Of a stretch of 64,000 nucleotides of DNA, positions 29,731 through 38,591 are shown one piece after another. The first letter of the stretch is position 1. Every line of letters begins with the position of its first letter. Source of the stretch: Aureimonas sp. SK2 (GTDB taxonomy: Bacteria > Pseudomonadota > Alphaproteobacteria > Rhizobiales > Rhizobiaceae); assembly GCF_029813115.1 (NCBI RefSeq), contig NZ_JAPZDS010000001.1, positions 372,001-436,000 on the forward strand. Direction: 5' to 3'. Both the position numbers and the translations under genes were made by a program. The notes under the pieces were generated by a model. That model searched no databases, was not told the DNA's origin, and worked only from the letters and a program-made list of their open reading frames with translations.

Positions 29731-29999
29731 GGCTCGCCGGGAAGAGACAGGCGGTAGATGCCCTTGAGGTCGGCCGGCGCGACCGGTCGGCCCTTGCGCT
29801 TGATCACGACCCGGCCCTCCTCGACGAGCGAGACCGCCGCACGGCGGATCGGCTGCATCAAGAGACGCCAGACCTTCTCGTCCGGCCCGGCAAGCGTACG
29901 GGCGACTTCGGAAGGGCATACGGTCTTGCCTATGCCGCGCTCGTGGACGGCCCTCAGGATTTCGGCGCGCAGGGCTTCGTGTGTCGGCTGGCTGGGCAT
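29727..29999 (-). CDS. DUF3253 family protein
   Basis: 90 residues, predicted winged-helix fold (HEALRAEILRAVHERGIGKTVCPSEVAR… then RAAVSLVEEGRVVIKRKGRPV). Found widely in alphaproteobacteria; function unknown. Its ATG overlaps the stop of the DUF599 gene (TGATG), so the two are coupled. Confidence 0.85.
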   Translation of the reverse strand: MPSQPTHEALRAEILRAVHERGIGKTVCPSEVARTLAGPDEKVWRLLMQPIRRAAVSLVEEGRVVIKRKGRPVAPADLKGIYRLSLPGEP

Positions 30000-30697
30000 C
30001 AGGGTTTCCGGAGGGAGAGGTTGGCGTCCGAGAAGAACTGCCGGTGCCCCAGGATGAGGATGACGAGAACCGTGGTTCCGACCAGCACCGTGGGGCCGAC
30101 GAACCAGCCGAGATAGGCCAGTCCGAAGAAGATGCCGCGCAGCCCCGCATTGAAGTGGCGCGCGGCGATGCGGTTCATGGCGAGCGCCCGCTGCATGGCG
30201 GCTTCGGCGGCATCCGGGTCGGCGTCGGCTTCCCGACACATCGGGATCGCGCCGATCAGGATGGAGCAATAGTTGAAGAGCCGATAGGACCAGCCGAACT
30301 TGAAGAAGGCATAGGCGAAGATCGTCACAAGCCCGAGGAGCTTGGCCTCCACCAGCGCCCGGTCGAAGCTGCCTTCCAGCGGCAGGTCCGTGACGATCAG
30401 CGCGATCTGCTCCGCCGAGCCGATCAGCGCGAAACAGCCGCCGATGGCGAAGATGCAGGCCGAGGCGAAGAAGCCGGTGCCCTGCTGCAACCCGGTCATG
30501 ATGGCCGTGTCGATCATCCGCAGGTCGCGCCGCAGGAGCGTGCGCATCCAGACTTCGCGCTCCCGGTTCATCTGGCGGCTCAGGCCATGCCGCGCGAAGA
30601 TGGGGAACTCGACCACGAACGAGTAGCCGACCCAGCCGCCGAGAAAGGCGACGAAGGCGAGGAGGTCCGGCAGGTCGAAGATCTCGGCGATGCGCAT
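29999..30697 (-). CDS. DUF599 membrane protein
   Basis: 232 residues, about four membrane helices (15-35, 75-100, 120-145, 200-222). The motifs RHGLSRQMNREREVWM and YCSILIGAIPM fit DUF599. Function unknown. The start MRIAEIFDLPDLLAF is chosen over longer in-frame starts that run into the promoter region of the divergent DUF1489 gene. Confidence 0.85.
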   Translation of the reverse strand: MRIAEIFDLPDLLAFVAFLGGWVGYSFVVEFPIFARHGLSRQMNREREVWMRTLLRRDLRMIDTAIMTGLQQGTGFFASACIFAIGGCFALIGSAEQIALIVTDLPLEGSFDRALVEAKLLGLVTIFAYAFFKFGWSYRLFNYCSILIGAIPMCREADADPDAAEAAMQRALAMNRIAARHFNAGLRGIFFGLAYLGWFVGPTVLVGTTVLVILILGHRQFFSDANLSLRKP

Positions 30698-30766
30698 GGC
30701 GGCTCGGGTCGGCGGTGGATCGGTCGCGCGCAAAGGTTCGCACCCTCGCGCCGACACTTCGTCGTC

Positions 30767-30795
30767 TTGACGCCGTTCGGCGCGGCGAGCAAACA
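30767..30795 (+). promoter_or_regulatory. Candidate promoter giving a leaderless DUF1489 mRNA
   Basis: CTTGACG (-35 hexamer TTGACG, 30767-30772), 17-nt spacer, CAAACA (30790-30795). Transcription 7 nt downstream would begin at the ATG (30802). The -10 box is poor. Confidence 0.3.
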
Positions 30796-30801
30796 CCGCG
30801 C

Positions 30802-31224
30802 ATGCCGCTTCATATGATCAAGCTCTGCGTGGGTGTCGACAGCGTCGAGGATCTGGAGGCCTGGGTTCGCACTCGTCTCTCGGCCGCGCCGGGCACGGAA
30901 CAGTCGCATGTCACGCGCGTGATGCCCAAGCGCGCCGCCGAAATGGTCGGCGAGGGATCGCTGTTTTGGGTGATCAAGGGACAGGTGCAGGTCCGCCAGC
31001 CCATCCTGCGCTTCGACGCGATCCGCACCGAGGATGGGATCGAGCGCTGCCGCATCGTGCTCCAGCCGGAGTTCATCCGCACCCGGCCGCTCCCGAAGCG
31101 GCCGTTCCAGGGCTGGCGCTATCTCACCGCGGAAGACGCGCCGCCCGATCTGGGCGAGAGCATGGACCTGTCGGACCTGCCCTCCGCCCTTCGGCGCGAA
31201 CTGGCGGAACTCGGCTTGCTCTAG
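30802..31224 (+). CDS. DUF1489 family protein
   Basis: 140 residues, beginning MPLHMIKLCVGVDSVEDLEAW. Conserved alphaproteobacterial family of unknown function; the central HVTRVMPKRAAEMVGEGSLFWVIKG and RPLPKRPFQGWRYL segments are diagnostic. Divergent from DUF599; its TAG overlaps the stop of the next minus-strand gene. Confidence 0.9.
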   Translation: MPLHMIKLCVGVDSVEDLEAWVRTRLSAAPGTEQSHVTRVMPKRAAEMVGEGSLFWVIKGQVQVRQPILRFDAIRTEDGIERCRIVLQPEFIRTRPLPKRPFQGWRYLTAEDAPPDLGESMDLSDLPSALRRELAELGLL

Positions 31225-31496
31225 GCGTCGGCGGAGCGGCCGAAGGCGATGCGCACCGCCTGGGAGCCGGACGACGAGGTGACGACGAGGCGCGTCTGCG
31301 TGCGCGGCTGCGATGCGCGCCAGGCGCGTGCGCCGTGGCACAGGAGCATGCCGACGAGGTCCTTGGCCCGCAGACGCGACCGGCCGTCGCGGTAGTCGGA
31401 CAGGCGCGAGGCCGCCTGCTGCAGGGGGTGCAGACCGATCACGGTCGATTTCTGCTCGGTGGAGGGCAGAAAGGCGCTTTCGGTTTCAAACGACAT
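31221..31496 (-). CDS. Hypothetical protein
   Basis: 91 residues, basic, with no membrane segment or recognised motif (MSFETESAFLPSTEQKSTVI…). A GAGG element lies about 6 nt upstream of the ATG, and its stop interlocks with that of DUF1489, a packing pattern shared with other real gene ends here. Downstream of the carboxypeptidase on the same strand. Might be lineage-specific. Confidence 0.5.
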   Translation of the reverse strand: MSFETESAFLPSTEQKSTVIGLHPLQQAASRLSDYRDGRSRLRAKDLVGMLLCHGARAWRASQPRTQTRLVVTSSSGSQAVRIAFGRSADA

Positions 31497-31543
31497 GACA
31501 ACCTCGGTTACGCGGGGAAACGGCAGGCAAGGGAGGGGCGTTC

Positions 31544-31559
31544 GGGGCGCGAGCCCCGC
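31544..31559 (-). other. Hairpin downstream of the carboxypeptidase
   Basis: CGGGGC / GCCCCG stem with 4-nt loop, 37 nt past the carboxypeptidase stop. No T-tract on either strand. Confidence 0.35.
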
Positions 31560-31595
31560 ACGGACGACGGACGAAGAAGCGTTGCTTACGGTCGG

Positions 31596-33071
31596 TCAGT
31601 TCGCCGCGATGGCGTAGCAGGCGTAGGCCTTGCTCTTGAGCACCTCGCAGGCCGCGTTGGCGGCAGCCTTGTCGGCGAAACCCGAGAAGCGGGCACGGTA
31701 GAGCGTCTGCGAGCCGCTGGCGACCGCCTGGGTGAAGGGGCGGGCTCCGGCGAGGGCCGAGCCGGCGCGCTGCTTGGCTTCCGACAGGATGTCGTAGGCG
31801 GTGGCCTCGGCAGGCGTCGCGGCGATCTGAACCACCCAGCCGGACACGGCATCGCGGCTGGACGTGGGAGAGGCGGCGGAGGCCTGCGTCACGACGTTGG
31901 GGATCGAAGCGCGGGGAACGGGAGCGGCGGCCAGGGCGGTCGCGACGCTCGGCGCGGCGCGGTCGTTGGCCTCCAGGGCCTCGCGGATCGCGTCACGACC
32001 CACGACCGGCCGGCGGCTCGGCGCCGTGATGGCATTCATCGCGCCCGTCGCATTGGAGCCGTAGGCCTCGGCCACGCGCTGGTTGATGCTGGACGCGCGG
32101 CGCGTGGGCACCGGTACAGCGGTCGGAAGCGATGCAGCGACCTGCGTCTCCGCATGGTTGGTGACCGACGGGCCGCGGGCGCTCGGGCTGTAAGCCGCGA
32201 TCAGGCCGCCGGACGCCCGCCCGCTGGTCTGCGGCAGATACTGCTTCACCAGCTCGGCCATGTGGTCGTCGCGCGAACGGCCCGAGCGGCCGCCCATCAC
32301 CACCGCGACCAGCTTGCGGTCGCCGCGAACGACGGAGGTCACGAGATTGAAGCCGGACTTGTTGATGTAGCCGGTCTTGATGCCGTCGACGCCGTCCACG
32401 CGGCCGAGGAGCCGGTTGTGGTTGCCGATGGTCTGGCCGCGGAAATTGAAGCTGCGCGTGCTGAAGTACTTGTAATATTGCGGGAAATGCTCGCGCAAGG
32501 CGATGCCGAGCGTGGCCATGTCGCGGGCCGTCGTCATCTGCTCGTCATTGGGCAGGCCGTTGGCGTTCCGGAACGTGGTGCGCGACATGCCGAGCTTGCG
32601 GGCCTTGGCCGTCATCATCTCCGCGAAGCGGCTTTCGGTGCCGCCCAGGAACTCGCCGATCACGACCGACGCATCGTTGGCCGAACGGGTGACGAGGGCC
32701 TTGATGCCCTCCTCGACCGAGATCGTCGAACCGGTCTTCAGCCCGAGCTTGGAAGGCGGACGCGCCGCGGCGTAGGCTGAGACCTTCATCGGGGTGGACA
32801 GGGTCGCGCGCCCGCTCTCCAGCGCATCGAACAGGAGGTAGAGCGTCATCATCTTGGTGAGCGAGGCGGGATAGCGCCGGTCGTCGGCGTTGCGGGCGAA
32901 CAGGACCTTGCCGTTGTTCGCGTCGATCACGAAGGCGGCGTAACGCTCGTTCGATTCCTGCGCCGCCGCCGGTGCTGCCGCAGCCACCACGCCACCGACC
33001 AGGGCCATAGCCATGAGGCCCTTGGTAACGCGTTTCGCCATGGCGGTGATCGTCGACAAGGTCAGCGGCAT
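31596..33071 (-). CDS. D-alanyl-D-alanine carboxypeptidase with SPOR domain
   Basis: 491 residues. Low-molecular-mass PBP trimming pentapeptides in periplasmic peptidoglycan. Signal peptide (MAKRVTKGLMAMALVGGVVA, residues 11 on), active-site SLTK at 70-73, SAN at 130-132, KTG at 232-234. A low-complexity Ala/Pro/Ser linker (about 285-395) leads to a C-terminal SPOR peptidoglycan-binding domain (about 405-490, GWVVQIAATP…). Start 33071 has GAGAG upstream; 33041 is an alternative. Confidence 0.92.
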   Translation of the reverse strand: MPLTLSTITAMAKRVTKGLMAMALVGGVVAAAAPAAAQESNERYAAFVIDANNGKVLFARNADDRRYPASLTKMMTLYLLFDALESGRATLSTPMKVSAYAAARPPSKLGLKTGSTISVEEGIKALVTRSANDASVVIGEFLGGTESRFAEMMTAKARKLGMSRTTFRNANGLPNDEQMTTARDMATLGIALREHFPQYYKYFSTRSFNFRGQTIGNHNRLLGRVDGVDGIKTGYINKSGFNLVTSVVRGDRKLVAVVMGGRSGRSRDDHMAELVKQYLPQTSGRASGGLIAAYSPSARGPSVTNHAETQVAASLPTAVPVPTRRASSINQRVAEAYGSNATGAMNAITAPSRRPVVGRDAIREALEANDRAAPSVATALAAAPVPRASIPNVVTQASAASPTSSRDAVSGWVVQIAATPAEATAYDILSEAKQRAGSALAGARPFTQAVASGSQTLYRARFSGFADKAAANAACEVLKSKAYACYAIAAN

Positions 33072-33293
33072 AGGCGGCACTCTCGTGTTCGTGTGTCGAG
33101 ATGCTGCCCCCGATCGCAGCGCACGCTTGCACGCCGGTCCGGGTCCCAAGACTGTGTCTTCGCGATCTCTTCTTGAGGGGAAAGATACGCAGGGCGGTCT
33201 TACCAATCCGTTTATGGTTGCCGGAACCTTGTGATCGAGTTGTGGCATTCCTCTCCAATTTTCGTGATCGGATACGCGCGGAGATTGCGATAA

Positions 33294-33305
33294 TGCGGCG
33301 CACAA
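33294..33305 (+). promoter_or_regulatory. PhaR-type operator, distal
   Basis: TGCGGCGCACAA, a full match to TGCRNYGCASMA, the motif I recall for rhizobial PhaR. Located 6 bp upstream of the phasin -35 and 30 bp (start to start of the core) from the proximal site, i.e. on the same DNA face. Confidence 0.6.
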
Positions 33306-33310
33306 CACCC

Positions 33311-33339
33311 TTGCGGATTTTTGTGCGGTGCAATATATG
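33311..33339 (+). promoter_or_regulatory. Phasin promoter
   Basis: TTGCGG (33311-33316), exactly 17-nt spacer, TATATG (33334-33339). About 60 bp upstream of the phasin ATG. Confidence 0.7.
33321..33332 (-). promoter_or_regulatory. PhaR-type operator, proximal, inside the promoter spacer
   Basis: On the minus strand TGCACCGCACAA, again a full match to TGCRNYGCASMA. It lies wholly between -35 and -10, so binding should block RNA polymerase. Plus-strand GTGCGGTGCAATAT (33323-33336) recurs upstream of gltA. Confidence 0.62.
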
Positions 33340-33400
33340 CTGGTGAAAGACGGATGGATCTTCGTTGCCCGCCGTCATCCAACATCCAAGGGAGAGTTCG

Positions 33401-33760
33401 ATGAACGCATTCGCTGACACCAACAAGATCGGCAAGGACAACATGGACAACGCGCTGCGTTCGATCTCAGCCGTGACCAAGGGCTTCCAGCAGATCGCTG
33501 CGGAGACCACCGAGTTCACCAAGAAGTCCTACGAGCAGTCGGCCCAGATGTTCGAGCGCCTCGCTCAGGTCCGCACCCTCGACAAAGCGATCGAGCTGCA
33601 GTCCGAATACGCCCGCTCCGCCTACGAGGCCTGGGTGTCGCAGGCCAACAAGATGGGCGAGATCTACACGGAGATCGCGCGCGAGGCCTATCGCCCGATC
33701 GAGAGCTCGGTTCAGCAGAACCAGCAGTACGCGCAGAACATGGCCAACCAGGCCAACTGA
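33401..33760 (+). CDS. Phasin family protein
   Basis: 119 residues, almost all amphipathic helix ([39 protein letters not shown]…). Phasins coat polyhydroxyalkanoate granules, though homologues occur in strains without PHA. AAGGGAGAG lies just upstream of ATG 33401; an earlier in-frame ATG at 33365 falls between this site and the promoter and is rejected. Monocistronic, with own promoter and terminator. No phaC or phaR in this window. Confidence 0.9.
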   Translation: MNAFADTNKIGKDNMDNALRSISAVTKGFQQIAAETTEFTKKSYEQSAQMFERLAQVRTLDKAIELQSEYARSAYEAWVSQANKMGEIYTEIAREAYRPIESSVQQNQQYAQNMANQAN

Positions 33761-33801
33761 CCGCATCCCATTCGCGACCGCCCCTCGGGGCGTGTCCCAG
33801 G

Positions 33802-33829
33802 AAGGCTCGGCTCATGCCGGGCCTTTTTT
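33802..33829 (+). terminator. Intrinsic terminator after phasin
   Basis: AAGGCTCGGC / GCCGGGCCTT stem with one G-U, TCAT loop, T6. Confidence 0.87.
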
Positions 33830-33981
33830 GTTGCGCGCGACGCGGTGCGGGTGACTATGGCGCGCAGGCGACGGGACGATTCCGAGGCGCCGCGGCGGGT
33901 GGTCGCGCCCGGCGGGAACGAAATTTCGCCGCATCGGGAAGGCGTCTTAAATTGTCGATCGGCGCACATACATATCGAGCG

Positions 33982-34380
33982 ATGGCGAACGTGAACTCCT
34001 TCAACGAACGGACGGCCGCGACCGCGGCCCGTCCGATGGCGACCCGGTCGCAGGGCTCGGACGACGAGCGTCCGGGCGGCCCCGATCGCGGGACATCCGT
34101 GATTACGCGGACCAAGCCCAAGACCAAGAAGCCGAGTCTTTACAGGGTCCTGCTTCTGAACGACGATTACACGCCGATGGAGTTCGTCATCCACGTCCTC
34201 GAACGCTTCTTCCAGAAGGACAGGGAGGCGGCCACGCGCATCATGCTCCACGTGCACCAGCACGGGGTGGGTGAGTGCGGGGTCTACACCTACGAAGTGG
34301 CCGAGACGAAGGTGACCCAAGTGATGGATTTCGCACGCCAGCACCAGCATCCGCTTCAATGCGTGATGGAAAAGAATTGA
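33982..34380 (+). CDS. clpS: ATP-dependent Clp protease adaptor ClpS
   Basis: 132 residues. Delivers N-degron substrates to ClpAP. The core [26 protein letters not shown] carries the N-degron pocket residues ([10 protein letters not shown]), ending [17 protein letters not shown]. The disordered N-terminus is about 15 residues longer than many; an internal ATG at 34036 is an alternative start. Followed by clpA after 8 nt. Confidence 0.94.
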   Translation: MANVNSFNERTAATAARPMATRSQGSDDERPGGPDRGTSVITRTKPKTKKPSLYRVLLLNDDYTPMEFVIHVLERFFQKDREAATRIMLHVHQHGVGECGVYTYEVAETKVTQVMDFARQHQHPLQCVMEKN

Positions 34381-34388
34381 GGTGAAGC

Positions 34389-36893
34389 TTGCCGACATTT
34401 TCGCAAAGCCTGGAGAAGTCCCTCCATCAGGCGCTCACCTTCGCCAACGAACGGCACCAGGAGTTCGCGACGCTGGAGCACCTGCTCCTCGCGCTGCTTG
34501 AAGACAAGGATGCCTCCGCGGTCATGCGGGGGTGCAGCGTCGACATCGACGTCCTGCGTTCGTCGCTGACGGAGTATATCGACACCGAACTCGCCAATCT
34601 CGTCACCGGTCACGACGAGGATTCCAAGCCGACCGCCGGGTTCCACCGGGTGATTCAGCGCGCGGTGATCCATGTCCAGTCGTCGGGCCGCGAGGAAGTG
34701 ACGGGCGCCAACGTGCTCGTCGCCATCTTCGCCGAGCGCGAGAGCCACGCGGCCTTCTTCCTGCAGGAGCAGGAGATGACGCGCTATGACGCCGTGAACT
34801 TCATCTCCCATGGGATCTCGAAGCGACCTGGCGCGTCCGAAAGCCGCACCGTGCGCGGGGCGGAGGACGAGCAGTCGGTCATGGGCAACGAGGAAGAAGG
34901 GCGCCGCAAGACGGCTCAGGACGCGCTGACGGCCTACTGCGTCAATCTGAACGAGAAGGCCAAGACCGGCCGGATCGACCCGCTGATCGGGCGGGCGAAC
35001 GAGATCAACCGCACGATCCAGGTCCTGTGCCGCCGCTCGAAGAACAACCCGCTCTATGTCGGCGACCCCGGCGTCGGCAAGACGGCGATCGCTGAAGGAC
35101 TCGCTAAGCGGATCGTCGAGGGTGACGTGCCGGAGGTTCTGGCGGACGCCACGATCTTCTCGCTCGACATGGGCACGCTGCTCGCCGGCACGCGTTATCG
35201 CGGCGACTTCGAGGAGCGCCTGAAGCAGGTGGTCAAGGAACTCGAGGAGTATCCGGGCGCCGTCCTGTTCATCGACGAGATCCATACGGTGATCGGCGCC
35301 GGCGCGACCTCCGGCGGCGCGATGGACGCGTCCAACCTCCTGAAGCCCGCGCTCTCGTCCGGTGCGATCCGCTGCATCGGTTCGACCACCTACAAGGAAT
35401 ACCGCCAGTTCTTCGAGAAGGACCGGGCGCTCGTCCGGCGCTTCCAGAAGATCGACGTCGCGGAACCGACGATCGAGGACGCGATCGCGATCCTGAAGGG
35501 CCTCAAGCCCTATTTCGAGGACTTCCACCACGTGAAGTTCTCCAACGACGCGATCAAGTCGGCGGTGGAGCTGTCGGCGCGCTATATCAACGACCGCAAG
35601 CTGCCGGACAAGGCGATCGACGTGATCGACGAGACGGGAGCCTCGCAGATGCTGCTGCCCGAGGCCAAGCGGAAGAAGAGCATCGGCGTGAAGGAGATCG
35701 AGGCGACCGTCGCCACGATGGCCCGCATCCCGCCCAAATCCGTGTCGAAGGACGACGAGGAGGTTCTGTCGAACCTGTCCGAGCAGCTCAAGCGCGTGGT
35801 CTACGGCCAGAACGCCGCGATCGAGAGCCTGACGACCGCCATCAAGCTGGCGCGCGCCGGCCTGCGCGAACCGGAGAAGCCGATCGGCTCCTACCTGTTC
35901 TCCGGCCCGACCGGCGTCGGCAAGACGGAGGTGGCCAAGCAGCTCGCGTCCGCGCTCGGCATCGAGCTCCTGCGTTTCGACATGTCGGAATACATGGAGC
36001 GCCACACGGTCTCGCGGCTGATCGGCGCGCCTCCGGGCTATGTCGGCTTCGACCAGGGCGGGCTGCTCACCGACGGTGTCGACCAGCATCCGCACTGCGT
36101 CCTGCTGCTCGACGAGATCGAAAAGGCCCATCCCGACCTGTTCAACATCCTCCTGCAGGTGATGGACCACGGGAAGCTGACGGATCATAACGGCAAGCGG
36201 ATCGACTTCCGCAACGTGATCCTGATCATGACGACCAACGCGGGCGCCTCCGAGTCGCAGAAGGCTGCGATCGGCTTCGGCTCGACCAAGCGGACGGGCG
36301 ACGACGTGGAGGCGATCAACCGCCTGTTCACGCCGGAATTCCGGAACCGCCTGGACGCGATCATCCCGTTCGGTGCCCTGCCGACGCCGGTGATCCACGA
36401 GGTCGTCCAGAAGTTCGTCATGCAGCTCGAAGCCCAGCTCTCCGAGCGCGGCGTCACCTTCGACCTCGACCAGGAGGCGATCGCCTGGTTGGCCGACAAG
36501 GGCTACGACGAGCACATGGGCGCGCGACCGCTGGGCCGCGTGATCCAGGAATACGTCAAAAAGCCGCTGGCCGACGAGGTCCTGTTCGGCAAGCTCAAGC
36601 GCGGCGGAACCGTCAAGGTGACGGTGGTGGACGGCGAGGACGGCCGGAAGCTTCACCTCGAGTCCATTCCCGAGGAAAGCTACGCCAAGCCGCGCAGGGC
36701 GGACGAGGCGCGCGGCAAGGTGCGCGTCGGGCCGGACGGCGAGGAGATCGACGAGGCGACGGCCTTCGACGAGGACGACGAGCCGGAGGACGAGCCCGAG
36801 GCGGCGCCCGTCAAGGAAACGGCGTCGGCCAAGGACAAGGCGGAGAAGCGGGCCGGGGCCGTGCCCAAGGTCCCCCGCAAGCCCACCGAGTGA
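34389..36893 (+). CDS. clpA: ATP-dependent Clp protease ATP-binding subunit ClpA, TTG start
   Basis: 834 residues. Unfoldase that feeds ClpP. N-domain (1 to about 145), AAA-1 with [17 protein letters not shown]-2 with [14 protein letters not shown], and [19 protein letters not shown] at 34389 gives the conserved [17 protein letters not shown]-terminus, with GAGGTGAA upstream. The C-terminus has an acidic then Lys/Ala-rich extension of about 70 residues compared with the 758-residue E. coli ClpA. Confidence 0.97.
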   Translation: MPTFSQSLEKSLHQALTFANERHQEFATLEHLLLALLEDKDASAVMRGCSVDIDVLRSSLTEYIDTELANLVTGHDEDSKPTAGFHRVIQRAVIHVQSSGREEVTGANVLVAIFAERESHAAFFLQEQEMTRYDAVNFISHGISKRPGASESRTVRGAEDEQSVMGNEEEGRRKTAQDALTAYCVNLNEKAKTGRIDPLIGRANEINRTIQVLCRRSKNNPLYVGDPGVGKTAIAEGLAKRIVEGDVPEVLADATIFSLDMGTLLAGTRYRGDFEERLKQVVKELEEYPGAVLFIDEIHTVIGAGATSGGAMDASNLLKPALSSGAIRCIGSTTYKEYRQFFEKDRALVRRFQKIDVAEPTIEDAIAILKGLKPYFEDFHHVKFSNDAIKSAVELSARYINDRKLPDKAIDVIDETGASQMLLPEAKRKKSIGVKEIEATVATMARIPPKSVSKDDEEVLSNLSEQLKRVVYGQNAAIESLTTAIKLARAGLREPEKPIGSYLFSGPTGVGKTEVAKQLASALGIELLRFDMSEYMERHTVSRLIGAPPGYVGFDQGGLLTDGVDQHPHCVLLLDEIEKAHPDLFNILLQVMDHGKLTDHNGKRIDFRNVILIMTTNAGASESQKAAIGFGSTKRTGDDVEAINRLFTPEFRNRLDAIIPFGALPTPVIHEVVQKFVMQLEAQLSERGVTFDLDQEAIAWLADKGYDEHMGARPLGRVIQEYVKKPLADEVLFGKLKRGGTVKVTVVDGEDGRKLHLESIPEESYAKPRRADEARGKVRVGPDGEEIDEATAFDEDDEPEDEPEAAPVKETASAKDKAEKRAGAVPKVPRKPTE

Positions 36894-36940
36894 AGCCTCG
36901 GCGAGGCGTATCCGCTTCGCCCGGAAATGCTCTAGAAGGA

Positions 36941-36966
36941 GGCCGCTCGCGAGAGCGGCCTTTTCC
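36941..36966 (+). terminator. Intrinsic terminator after clpA
   Basis: GGCCGCTC-GCGA-GAGCGGCC perfect 8-bp stem with GNRA tetraloop, followed by TTTTCC. Confidence 0.75.
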
Positions 36967-36995
36967 TTATCCGGCAATCATGGAACCGCGGATCG

Positions 36996-37736
36996 ATGAC
37001 CGAAAATGCCGAGGCGGGGGGTGACCCTGCCTCCAAGTGGATCCTCCTGGGCATGCGGCAGGTCGTCAGTGCCCCAGCGCTCATCCTCGTGATCGCCCAT
37101 CTCGGTTTCGCAGGTCTGGCTCGCGAGGCTGGGATCAAGTGGACGGAGGCGACCTTCATGGTCGCAACGATCTGGGCCTTGCCGGCGAACCTGATCCTGC
37201 TCGGCGCCGTGACGGCGGGACTGTCGCTGGCGGCGACGGCTCTGGCGGTCTGCCTGTCGTCGCTGCGGATGATGCCGATGGTGATCGCGCTGCTGCCCGA
37301 CCTGAAAGGCCCGGAGACGCGCCGCTCGACGCTGCTGCTCCTGTCGCACTTCGTGGCGGTGACGGCCTGGGTCGTGGCGCTGGAGAAGCTGCCGAGCGTC
37401 CCGCGCCGGCACCGCACTCACTTCTTCGGCGGCTTCGCCGTCACGCTGACGGTGATCAACACGACGGCCGTCGCCTTCGCCTTCAACCTGATGGGGCAGC
37501 TCCCTGCGCTGGCGACGGGCGCCTTCGCCTTCTTCACGCCAGTCTACTTCCTAACCTCGCTCTATGGCTCCGCGCGCGAATTCTCCGGACGTCTGGCGCT
37601 TTTGACCGGCCTCCTCGCCATTCCGCTCGCGCACTGGCTGACGCCCGAGTTCGACATTCTCGTCGCAGGAATCGGCGGCGGTCTCGTCGCCTTCCTGATC
37701 GGCCGGCTCAAGGCGAGACCGGAGGCCGACGCGTGA
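36996..37736 (+). CDS. azlC: AzlC-family transporter subunit
   Basis: 246 residues, about seven hydrophobic segments. Matches AzlC (branched-chain amino acid export) in length and topology, with RMMPMVIALLPDLKGPETRR and the MGQLPALATGAFAFFTPVYFL region. Partner azlD follows with a 4-nt overlap (GTGA). The exported substrate is inferred from the family only. Confidence 0.82.
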   Translation: MTENAEAGGDPASKWILLGMRQVVSAPALILVIAHLGFAGLAREAGIKWTEATFMVATIWALPANLILLGAVTAGLSLAATALAVCLSSLRMMPMVIALLPDLKGPETRRSTLLLLSHFVAVTAWVVALEKLPSVPRRHRTHFFGGFAVTLTVINTTAVAFAFNLMGQLPALATGAFAFFTPVYFLTSLYGSAREFSGRLALLTGLLAIPLAHWLTPEFDILVAGIGGGLVAFLIGRLKARPEADA

Positions 37737-38098
37737 CGGGGTTTGGCTACAACGGGGTCGACGCCGCTTGGTGGCCCTATGTCTTCATTCTTCTCGCCGG
37801 CTGGCTGCCGACCGACATGTGGCGTTGGCTGGGCGTCCTGTCGGCCGGGCGCCTGGACGAGCGCTCGCCGGCAGTCGCCCTGGCGCGGACCATCGCCACG
37901 TCGCTCGTGGCGGCCGTGATCGGCCGCCTCGTTCTCATGCCCGGCGGCTCGCTGGAGGCGATCCCGCTCCCGATCCGGATCGCGGCGCTCGCGACCGGCT
38001 TTGCCGCCTATTACTGGCTCGGCCGCAAGACCCTGATCGGCATCCTGTTCGCGGAGGTCGTGCTGCTCGGCGTGCCCTGGGCGCTGGGGATCATCTGA
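37733..38098 (+). CDS. azlD: AzlD-family transporter subunit
   Basis: 121 residues, four hydrophobic segments, starting at GTG 37733 inside the azlC stop. AzlD is the small partner of AzlC. The motif TDMWRWLGVLSAGRLDERSP is at residues 27-46. Ends 3 nt before the stop of the convergent HIT gene. Confidence 0.8.
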   Translation: MTGFGYNGVDAAWWPYVFILLAGWLPTDMWRWLGVLSAGRLDERSPAVALARTIATSLVAAVIGRLVLMPGGSLEAIPLPIRIAALATGFAAYYWLGRKTLIGILFAEVVLLGVPWALGII

Positions 38099-38101
38099 CG
38101 A

Positions 38102-38527
38102 TCATGCCAGATGCGCGCGGATCGCCTCGGCGTGCTCGCGCAGCACCGCCGGATCGGCCATGCCTCCGCCCGCATGGCGCACGAGCTCGACGCCTTCGTA
38201 GCGCGGCACGACATGGAAATGCAGGTGAAACACCGTCTGTCCGCCGGCTTCCTCGTTGAACTGGCTGATCACGACGCCATCGGCCGCGAAAGCCGCCTTG
38301 GCGGCGCGGGCGAGACGCGCGAGTTCCGGCAGCGCCTTGGAAAGTGTCGCGTCGTCGGCGTCGAGCAGGTTGCGCGAGGGCGCCTTCGGCAGAAGCAGGC
38401 AGTGCCCTTTGGACTGGGGCATCACATCCATGATCGCCGTGAAGTCGTCCGTCTCGAAGATCTTGGCCGCGGGGATCTCGCCGCGCAGGATCTTGGCGAA
38501 GATGTTGCCGTCGTCGTAGCCGCTCAT
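38102..38527 (-). CDS. HIT-family nucleotide-binding protein
   Basis: 141 residues, Hint branch. Histidine triad in QTVFHLHFHVVPRY (HxHxH). Such proteins hydrolyse AMP-lysine or dinucleoside polyphosphates. N-terminus YDDGNIFAKILRGEIPAAKIFE is canonical. Confidence 0.94.
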   Translation of the reverse strand: MSGYDDGNIFAKILRGEIPAAKIFETDDFTAIMDVMPQSKGHCLLLPKAPSRNLLDADDATLSKALPELARLARAAKAAFAADGVVISQFNEEAGGQTVFHLHFHVVPRYEGVELVRHAGGGMADPAVLREHAEAIRAHLA

Positions 38528-38591
38528 GCGCGTCCTCCGGGTTTGGACGTTGGTCGTGAGCCGCCGGTCTAGCTGCGGCTTCCGCTCGCGT

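Larger units (their letters stand above)
33072..33400. promoter_or_regulatory. Divergent regulatory region between carboxypeptidase and phasin
   Basis: 329 nt without a gene. The right half carries the phasin promoter and two PhaR-type sites (listed separately). I see no clear promoter for the minus-strand carboxypeptidase. Confidence 0.6.

Noticed and set aside
33814-33981. Upstream ATG for ClpS at 33814
   Set aside because: It overlaps the phasin terminator and yields a 56-residue arginine-rich extension unlike ClpS.
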